Positions 16,040 to 21,209 of a DNA stretch of 21,209 bases are shown here, piece after piece. Each line of letters opens with the position of its first letter. The first letter of the stretch is position 1. The stretch lies in the NCBI GenBank assembly GCA_023146675.1, contig JAGLBQ010000215.1, positions 1 to 21,209 on the forward strand, in the 5' to 3' direction. Both the position numbers and the translations under genes were made by a program. This stretch comes from Cocleimonas sp. GTDB lineage: Bacteria > Pseudomonadota > Gammaproteobacteria > Thiotrichales > Thiotrichaceae. Under the pieces are notes generated by a model. It worked only from the letters and a program-made list of their open reading frames with translations, did not search any database and was not told where the DNA came from.

Positions 16040-16834
16040 TTAATCAATCCTAACCCACAAAGGCATTTGGTGCTTCCAGTGCCTTTGCTTCATTACCCTT
16101 AAAATATAAAATTCCAACGCTTTTCTTGTGCTAATACAATGCTCGTTTCCCTTTAGTTGATAATCAATTTTCAACATCGATTGCACAGGCTCAGGCAGCT
16201 CAGGATTAATCTTAAAGCATAACTGAAAATACTGATGCCAATTTTGATCATTTATGGCTGGTTTCCATATCTGTGACGATGCTTTTATTGCTTTCATACG
16301 CGCCAGAGTAAAATCAAGAAATGCATTATCCAAATGACAATAAGCCCGCACATGGTAACGGTGATTTACATACACCAAATGATGCGGTGAAAGCGTACGA
16401 CGTAATTTATCATCATTAGAGTGATATAAAATACTGAGGGTCTGCTCATTTTGAATCGCTGATAAAATCAATTTAACCGTTTTGCTCTTAATTTTTGGTT
16501 GTAATTGACGCTCAACATCCTCAATTAACACCTCATTCCAATCATCCGCCGCCCAATAGCGAGAGATAGCATCCACACCCCGCACATATTCCAGATATTT
16601 CTCAGGCTCTATGCGGATATAGTGAGGTTTAAAATGACTCCCTTTAATATGCCGTTTTCGCCCTGCATCGTATTGAATATTATCAGGATATAAATCTCTG
16701 TAATTTTTAATAACAGCCTGCGCATTTTGCCTTGCAATACCAAAAGTCTGCCCTAAATTAGTCGCCGTTAAACCTTCGCCCCAATACAAACGGGTTTCAA
16801 TATACGCATAACGACGCGTTACCTCACTTTTCAT
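16040..16834 (-). CDS. WYL-domain transcription regulator, BrxR/CapW type
   Basis: A 264-residue protein with an N-terminal winged helix-turn-helix (about residues 5-70: RRYAYIETRLYW, NLGQTFGIARQNAQAVIKNY, YPDNIQYD), a central WYL domain (about 120-200) and a short C-terminal domain. The WYL core RRTLSPHHLVYVNHRYHVRAYC, shown here as one block of 22 residues split by function into SPHHLV and RYHVRAYC, plus FLDFTLARM, fits the BrxR/CapW group. Members known from the literature repress BREX or CBASS defence genes as dimers on inverted repeats and are relieved by an unknown signal. The start overlaps the upstream phosphatase stop by 4 bp. A perfect dyad at 17314-17338 between this unit and the MBL operon is the obvious candidate site. 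Family assignment is strong; targets are inferred. Confidence 0.88.
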   Translation of the reverse strand: MKSEVTRRYAYIETRLYWGEGLTATNLGQTFGIARQNAQAVIKNYRDLYPDNIQYDAGRKRHIKGSHFKPHYIRIEPEKYLEYVRGVDAISRYWAADDWNEVLIEDVERQLQPKIKSKTVKLILSAIQNEQTLSILYHSNDDKLRRTLSPHHLVYVNHRYHVRAYCHLDNAFLDFTLARMKAIKASSQIWKPAINDQNWHQYFQLCFKINPELPEPVQSMLKIDYQLKGNEHCISTRKALEFYILRVMKQRHWKHQMPLWVRID

Positions 16835-17262
16835 TCACTAACCGCCACCTGAAAACAATCAAAACCCTCCTCCCGCCACATATCAACCACCTTTTGACGA
16901 TCATCATAAGCACATAAAGTACGAGATTTTAAATCATATTCAATAATCCATTGCCGTTTTAACTCATAATCAGGAATGAAATTATTAATAGGTCGCATTA
17001 ACAGTTTGTTATAAGGAATGCCATACTGCTTTAACCATGCCCTTGTCTCCCTCTCTACCGATGCACTTCTACCCGATAAAATCCATAATGGATGACCAAG
17101 TTGATACAACGCTTTAGCCGTTTGAATCACTGCTTGCTTTGGAGTGTCACTAGTGCAAGCTTTTGAAAAACTCTGCCAATCTTTGGTTTTTTGTTTTATG
17201 TAATGTAGACGGTGGTCTATATTGGCTAATGTGCCATCTAGATCGAAGATTATTAGTTTCAT
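16831..17262 (-). CDS. HAD phosphatase, polynucleotide 3'-phosphatase (PNKP) type
   Basis: A 143-residue HAD-fold protein from ATG 17262 (AAGGA ribosome site 11 bases ahead); the frame extends to a GTG at 17310. Catalytic motif I is FDLDGTLANIDHR (nucleophile Asp7, acid Asp9), motif II is WILSGRSASVE, and motif IV is YDDRQKVVDMWREEGFDCFQVA. The last segment closely resembles the 3'-phosphatase half of phage T4 polynucleotide kinase, which removes 3' phosphates from RNA or DNA ends. The kinase half is missing. It heads a two-gene unit with the WYL regulator and is divergent from the MBL-trypsin operon. A role in repairing cleaved nucleic-acid ends during a conflict response is an inference. 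Confidence 0.85.
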   Translation of the reverse strand: MKLIIFDLDGTLANIDHRLHYIKQKTKDWQSFSKACTSDTPKQAVIQTAKALYQLGHPLWILSGRSASVERETRAWLKQYGIPYNKLLMRPINNFIPDYELKRQWIIEYDLKSRTLCAYDDRQKVVDMWREEGFDCFQVAVSE

Positions 17263-17313
17263 GTGTATTGATATCCTTACAAGGAGGTTGCTAAAAAGAC
17301 CAAACTTCACACC

Positions 17314-17338
17314 AACATGTCACAAAAGATGACATGTT
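17314..17338. promoter_or_regulatory. Candidate operator dyad for the WYL regulator
   Basis: AACATGTCA (17314-17322), a 7-bp spacer, and TGACATGTT (17330-17338) form a perfect 9-bp-arm inverted repeat. It lies 6 bp upstream of the -35 box of the MBL operon promoter (centre near -53) and inside the leader or promoter region of the divergent phosphatase-WYL unit. This placement would let one bound dimer control both directions. Binding is inferred. Confidence 0.65.
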
Positions 17339-17343
17339 ATATC

Positions 17344-17372
17344 TTGATTGCAAAGTAAGCATTGCATATAAT
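17344..17372 (+). promoter_or_regulatory. Near-consensus sigma70 promoter of the MBL operon
   Basis: TTGATT (17344-17349), a 17-bp spacer, and TATAAT (17367-17372). Transcription would begin near 17379, leaving a leader of about 98 bases before ATG 17477. In that leader TTCAGCT (17395-17401) can pair with AGCTGAA (17447-17453). The strength of the promoter fits a gene set that must be held in check by a regulator. Confidence 0.75.
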
Positions 17373-17476
17373 TAGCCTGTTTGTTAATCTTTTGTTCAGC
17401 TACAGTACATAATTATTATTATTGATTTAAGTTATTATGGGTTCTGAGCTGAAAATAAATGGAAGGAAGAAGGAAG

Positions 17477-18511
17477 ATGAAATTTGATTTGCATGTTTTA
17501 AAAGCAATGAGTGGGGACTCTCTTCTGCTGTCATATATAGGAAATGATAACAAGGAGCATAATCTATTAATAGATGGAGGGAAGCCTAACACCTATAAGA
17601 ATAGCATTAAAAAAATTATAAATAATATCGAATTATTAGATTATGTTTTTATAACTCATATTGACAATGATCATATTGGAGGGGTTCTAAAGCTATTGGG
17701 CAGTAATAGTAGTGATAAAGTAAAAAATATTTTTTTCAATTCGGGTCATTTTATTTCAAAAAATAACACCACCTCTGTAAGTGAGACAGATGCGAATAAT
17801 TTAATTGACTTTATTAACCAATCAAGTGTAATTAAAGCTAACAAAAAAGAGATTTCAATTAACACTGAGTATGATTTTTTCGGATTGAAAATATCATTTT
17901 TATCACCAAGCTATGATGCTATAACTAATTTTAATAATTCGTATTGTATAAAAAAAATAAAACCAGAAGCATTGATTAGTGACAGTGTCGAAGAAGCTAA
18001 TAGTTTAAGTCTAGATCAATTATCAAAAATAAAATTTAGAGAAAAATCTTTAAAATCAGATCCTGCAAATGGTGTTAGCTTAGCAATGCTGGTTGAATAT
18101 CAAAATAAATCTATTTTGCTTTTAGGTGACGCGAAAGACTCTATTATCATCTCTTCTTTAAAAAAAACTCACAGCGTAAAAAACAAGCTTAAAGTTGACT
18201 ATATTAAGCTATCTCATCATGGAAGTAAATTTCATACAAATAATGATTTTTTATCACTAATTGAATGCTCTAAATTTATTATCAGCACAGATGGAAAACA
18301 CAGTGGAAACAAACATCCTAATATTGAAACAATAGCACGAATTTTATGCCATAAATACAGAGATAAAAGGAATAAAATATATTTTTATTTTAATTATCCA
18401 GAAAATACATATATAGATAATGGAACAAGATTACTATCTAAAAAAGAGAAAATAAAACATAATTGTGAGTGTTGGTATAATAAAAATATATTTGAGATTG
18501 GTTCTTTATGA
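17477..18511 (+). CDS. Cytoplasmic metallo-beta-lactamase-fold hydrolase (Avs1A-like candidate)
   Basis: About 344 residues from ATG 17477 (MKFDLHVLKAMSGDSLLL), which follows a purine-rich GGAAGGAAGAAGG stretch; an ATG at 17459 is possible. The metal site is clear: THIDNDHIGG (H61, D63, D65, H66), LLLGDAKD (Asp) and KLSHHGSKFH (His). This is the ComEC-like branch of the MBL fold, but there is no signal peptide and no membrane segment, so it is a soluble cytoplasmic enzyme, probably a nuclease or other phosphoesterase. It overlaps the trypsin-FGE gene by 4 bp. An MBL-fold gene followed by a trypsin-like gene is the effector pair of AVAST type 1; here the STAND partner is not seen. DNA is far more AT-rich than in the housekeeping region, suggesting transfer. 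Confidence 0.88.
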   Translation: MKFDLHVLKAMSGDSLLLSYIGNDNKEHNLLIDGGKPNTYKNSIKKIINNIELLDYVFITHIDNDHIGGVLKLLGSNSSDKVKNIFFNSGHFISKNNTTSVSETDANNLIDFINQSSVIKANKKEISINTEYDFFGLKISFLSPSYDAITNFNNSYCIKKIKPEALISDSVEEANSLSLDQLSKIKFREKSLKSDPANGVSLAMLVEYQNKSILLLGDAKDSIIISSLKKTHSVKNKLKVDYIKLSHHGSKFHTNNDFLSLIECSKFIISTDGKHSGNKHPNIETIARILCHKYRDKRNKIYFYFNYPENTYIDNGTRLLSKKEKIKHNCECWYNKNIFEIGSL

Positions 18512-19680
18512 ATAAAGAAGAAGCTTTTAAAGAAATAAAACTATTGACTGTTAAAATAGAAACAGAATATGAAAAGGGAACAGGCGTATTGATTTTCAAA
18601 AACAATAGAGCTTATGTTTTAACAGTTCATCATTGTATTTATGGAAAAAAAGAGCCTTATCATAATCTTGTTGAAAACAGTATAAAAATAACACTTGATT
18701 CAAAAATAAGTAAAATACTTATTAACCCTATAGAGTGTACAGTCTATAAAAATGATATTGTTTGTTTAGAGCTGGATACGAAAATAATAAATAATATAAA
18801 AATAGAATTAAATATTCAAGATAAAATGTTTCATGATGAAGAATATTTCTTAAGAGGCTACCCTAAAGCATTCTCTGATGCTCATCGTTTTAATGCTACA
18901 TATAATGATGAAATTGATAAAAACAAGTTTCGAATAACCGTGGACTATTTAACTAACGACACATCAGGAGATGATGCTGTTGATTATATTAAAGGACTAT
19001 CTGGAAGTGGTGTATTTTCTTATAAAGAAAACAAACTATACTTAACTGGATTGGTTAATAATCTAGCAAATAAGGCTGGCACTTTTAATGCAATAGATTG
19101 TGTTAAACTATTATTATTTAATAACGAGGTAATAAAAGAAGAAGAAACTGTTTTTGTAAACTCTAAGAGTAATAGTTATAGTTTTTATATATTTAGACGA
19201 TTAGTTACCTTTGAAGAGTTTGATGAGTTTTGCAACCAATGCAATAGAGAAAAGCCTGAAAATCACTCATATAAATCAGAAAGAGGAAAATATCCTGTTG
19301 TTAATATTAATTTGAATGATGCAAATAAATATTGCGAATGGCTTAGTGATAATAATAAAACATATCGATTACCTACATCTTCTGAGTGGGACTACATTGC
19401 TAAGAAAAATAAAATTTCAAAAAAAAATTTAGATGACTATATTTGGCATAAAGGAAATACTAAAAAAAGAAAAGCTGTAGCTACAACAAAAAAAGTTGGT
19501 AAATTGGGGATTTATGATTTGCATGGAAATGTTGATGAGTGGTGTAGTGATCTAGTTATAAAAGAAAGCTCAATGAATCGCAGTGTGGAAAGTATTATTA
19601 AAACTAAAAATATGAAGCCACCTCATGCTAATATTAAGAATAACTTATTAGGATTTAGAGTAATATTCGAATCTATATGA
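18508..19680 (+). CDS. Trypsin-like peptidase fused to a degenerate FGE (formylglycine-generating enzyme-like) domain
   Basis: A 390-residue soluble protein. Residues 1-205 are a trypsin-like serine protease with a full triad: TVHHC (His42), KNDIVCLEL (Asp83) and GLSGSGVF (Ser165). Residues 225-390 are an FGE-sulfatase/C-type-lectin fold: LVTFEEFDEFC, YPVVNINLNDANKYCEWLS, YRLPTSSEWDY, GIYDLHGNVDEWCSDL and a final GFRV. This part is shorter than catalytic FGE (about 250 residues or more) and lacks the usual RGGSW and CRxAxR segments with the reactive Cys pair, so it probably recognises a ligand instead of oxidising Cys. The start overlaps the MBL stop (ATGA). No signal peptide is present, so the protease acts inside the cell, as expected for a defence or suicide effector. 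Confidence 0.9.
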   Translation: MNKEEAFKEIKLLTVKIETEYEKGTGVLIFKNNRAYVLTVHHCIYGKKEPYHNLVENSIKITLDSKISKILINPIECTVYKNDIVCLELDTKIINNIKIELNIQDKMFHDEEYFLRGYPKAFSDAHRFNATYNDEIDKNKFRITVDYLTNDTSGDDAVDYIKGLSGSGVFSYKENKLYLTGLVNNLANKAGTFNAIDCVKLLLFNNEVIKEEETVFVNSKSNSYSFYIFRRLVTFEEFDEFCNQCNREKPENHSYKSERGKYPVVNINLNDANKYCEWLSDNNKTYRLPTSSEWDYIAKKNKISKKNLDDYIWHKGNTKKRKAVATTKKVGKLGIYDLHGNVDEWCSDLVIKESSMNRSVESIIKTKNMKPPHANIKNNLLGFRVIFESI

Positions 19681-19716
19681 TTATATATTTAATTAACTTA
19701 AACTTTTGAGTAAAAA

Positions 19717-19953
19717 ATGAAACCAAACCCAAAAAGATCCTACAGTTCTCAACAGCTATTAATTTCAGAATTGAAAAATAATTCCGAGAAATTGCGTAAA
19801 CTTTTAAGTAATATAATTACAAATACAGAGTCTTCTATATTGAAAAAAAGTGCAGAAGAACCAATTAAAAGCATAGAAGAATTAATTAAAGTTATTGAAA
19901 ATTCAAATCAAGATGAAATAAAGGAAATTTCTCTTATTGCTTTAAATAATTAA
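19717..19953 (+). CDS. Small helical protein of unknown function, third gene of the MBL operon
   Basis: A 78-residue Lys/Glu/Ser-rich protein. Beyond a basic N-terminus (MKPNPKRSYSSQQ) it is predicted, by composition and heptad-like spacing, to be two or three helices (LLISELKNNSEKLRKLLSNI, PIKSIEELIKVIENS). A weak GAG site precedes the ATG. It lies 36 bp after the trypsin-FGE gene and shares that gene's AT-rich base use. No family is recognised. Its size would suit a small adaptor domain or an inhibitor of the operon's enzymes, but this is speculation. Confidence 0.6.
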   Translation: MKPNPKRSYSSQQLLISELKNNSEKLRKLLSNIITNTESSILKKSAEEPIKSIEELIKVIENSNQDEIKEISLIALNN

Positions 19954-20363
19954 CTGCAATACATTTTTTCAAAAGAATCAAAATATTCAATTAATGCTAT
20001 TTTAACATCTTTGTGCTGATTAATTGAGTCAGTACATTCTTTTATTTTTTTATAAAATAAGCAATATGCATAATTTTGATCTTTCAAAGAGTATTGATTA
20101 CAGTCATTGAAATTAGACTGTTCATTAATATATAAATCTTCCATAATCCATTTTAAATGACAATCAATAATACTGCTTTTAAACTCATTTATTTTCTCTT
20201 CATTTGATTTCATTTTACTTATAGAGTAATCATCATTTTTTAATACTTCAACTATAACACGATCTATTAACTTATCTTCTATGATGTTTTCTAAAGCTAC
20301 TATTGCATCATTTGCAATATCTGAATATTTTATGGATTTTTCCCATATTTCATTTCTACACAT
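19950..20363 (-). CDS. Unknown 137-residue Cys-rich helical protein
   Basis: It begins with ATG at 20363 and an AAGGA ribosome site 5-9 bases ahead, which supports a real gene. The sequence is mostly helical with six Cys (MCRNE..., SIIDCHLKW, FNDCNQY, NYAYCLFYKK, IKECTDS, MYCS). No signal peptide, membrane segment or known motif is seen. It is convergent with the 78-residue gene and the stop codons overlap by 4 bp, an arrangement that would form a duplex at the mRNA ends. It could be an immunity or antitoxin-like partner of the island, but I see no direct evidence. Confidence 0.6.
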   Translation of the reverse strand: MCRNEIWEKSIKYSDIANDAIVALENIIEDKLIDRVIVEVLKNDDYSISKMKSNEEKINEFKSSIIDCHLKWIMEDLYINEQSNFNDCNQYSLKDQNYAYCLFYKKIKECTDSINQHKDVKIALIEYFDSFEKMYCS

Positions 20364-20695
20364 ATATATCCTTATGATATTTTTTAATAAATAAATTTAT
20401 CCTGCTATTTATTAATGATATATATTATTAATAATAATGTCCCGACCTTTAACTAGGATATAGCGTATTTATTATTTACTTTAAGTAATGACCTGTGCTC
20501 TTCTTGTCCCTTTTAAAGATCATGAATTCATAGCTTTACCGACACCACCCAATTACTCTATTGATATCAATATCACAAGACATGCATAACTGATTGTTTT
20601 TATTAAACAAAAACAAATAGGTGTAATATATTTATATTGCTTGCTATGCTATATCATATATTAAATAAATAATTGCTAACAAAAAGGAATTTATA
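20364..20695. other. 332-bp AT-rich intergenic stretch with palindromes
   Basis: No gene is seen. It carries a perfect 14-bp palindrome TATTGATATCAATA (20559-20572), a 10-bp palindrome ATGAATTCAT (20522-20531) and an A/T hairpin TTGTTTTT/AAAAACAA (20594-20616). An AAAAAGGAA ribosome site stands directly before the transposase ATG at 20696. Chance palindromes are common in DNA this AT-rich. Confidence 0.55.
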
Positions 20696-21081
20696 ATGAA
20701 AAATAATAGTAAAAAAACAGTTTATCTAGAGAGTCACTAGAAAATATAAGATGGGATGGAAAACCTAGTTGCCCATATTGCAATTCAGTAAAGTATAGAG
20801 TTCTAAAGGAAGGGCGATATCAGTGTAATGAATGCTACACCTCCTACAGTGCGACTGTGGACACTATATTTCATAAAACAAGAGTGGATTTGGAAAAATG
20901 GCATGTTGTAATATTACTTGTAGTTAGCAACAATATTATCTCTAACGTTAAATTATCAAAGCAAATAAATGTAAATAAAAATACAACCTGCAGAATGGTA
21001 AATATAATAAAAAATGCTTACTTAAATAAAGATAAATTACTAATGAAAATTTTAGAAAGATATCACGGCAGGTTGGGTTAG
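20696..21081 (+). pseudogene. Truncated IS1595-type transposase
   Basis: From ATG 20696 (good AAAAAGGAA site) the frame runs only to TAG at 20738-20740. A -1 shift at the seven-A run (20711-20717) joins it to an open frame reading ESLENIRWDGKPSCPYC, then YQCNECYTSYSATVDTIFH and a helix-turn-helix-like region ending YHGRLG-stop at 21081. The CPYC/CNEC zinc ribbon followed by S-x-T-x-x-T-x-FH is typical of the N-terminus of IS1595/ISXO2-type transposases. The whole DDE catalytic domain is missing, and the last codons lie within a palindromic repeat that starts at 21071. The copy is therefore inactive. The A-run may be a slippery site or a simple indel. Confidence 0.8.
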
Positions 21082-21110
21082 CTTATTAAGCGTAGCGAAA
21101 TAACATAACC
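21071..21110. repeat. REP-like imperfect palindrome truncating the transposase
   Basis: GGTTGGGTTA (21071-21080) pairs with TAACATAACC (21101-21110) at 8 of 10 positions, with GC(N)GCGTAGC in between. This resembles the scattered GGTTGGGTTAGC...TAACCCAACC palindromes of gammaproteobacteria. Its left arm supplies the stop codon of the truncated transposase. Confidence 0.5.
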
Positions 21111-21142
21111 AAACAAAACATCTAATAATGTCTATATTTTCT

Positions 21143-21167
21143 CGTTACCAAATTCTATTTGGTAACG
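21143..21167. repeat. Perfect 11-bp stem, 3-base loop hairpin
   Basis: CGTTACCAAAT (21143-21153), loop TCT, ATTTGGTAACG (21157-21167). No T-run follows on the plus strand. The 128 bp after the transposase remnant (21082-21209) hold no gene; this could be a terminator-like structure, the end of a mobile element, or a dispersed palindrome. Confidence 0.6.
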
Positions 21168-21209
21168 CTGGTCAGAAATTCCATTTCGATACAATGCTAT
21201 GGAAATGAA

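Overview
The window looks like a piece of an AT-rich gammaproteobacterial chromosome. The evidence is the classic ybeZ-ybeY-lnt block, pepA followed by holC, tpiA-secG followed by tRNA-Leu(GAG), and Lnt, YbeY, PhoH-like and TriA-type sequences of proteobacterial form. I cannot name the genus. Conserved housekeeping DNA (about 6.9-15.9 kb) is flanked by accessory DNA on both sides.

Left part (1-5.8 kb, minus strand): an envelope or secreted-protein locus. A 922-residue exported vWA protein with tandem 86-residue repeats is followed 12 bp later by a 377-residue exported protein, and then by a secreted beta-propeller protein (PF09826 type) cut by the window edge. The first two proteins share a C-terminal module built from C-x12-C hairpin motifs, which I do not recognise as a described domain. 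Upstream lie a broken RDD-type membrane gene and an IS630-type transposase remnant. A BtrH_N-type gene (5.8-6.8 kb) then sits between the remnant and the tRNA.

Central part (6.88-15.9 kb): terminator, tRNA-Leu, secG and tpiA on the minus strand; then on the plus strand a CPBP-type membrane protease, pepA, holC, a small unknown acidic protein and a Gate-domain membrane protein; then lnt, ybeY and ybeZ on the minus strand.

Right part (16.0-21.2 kb): a compact, defence-like island, markedly AT-rich from about 17.45 kb. A BrxR/CapW-type WYL regulator and a PNKP-type 3'-phosphatase (overlapping genes, minus strand) are divergent from an operon encoding a cytoplasmic metallo-beta-lactamase-fold hydrolase, a trypsin-FGE fusion (4-bp overlap) and a small helical protein. 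A perfect 9-bp-arm dyad and a near-consensus sigma70 promoter lie between the two units. The MBL + trypsin pair resembles the two effector genes of AVAST type 1 (Avs1), but no STAND NTPase is visible in the window. An unknown convergent gene and a truncated IS1595-type transposase ended by a palindromic repeat close the island. This MBL/trypsin-FGE/WYL/PNKP combination is the best candidate for an undescribed system here.
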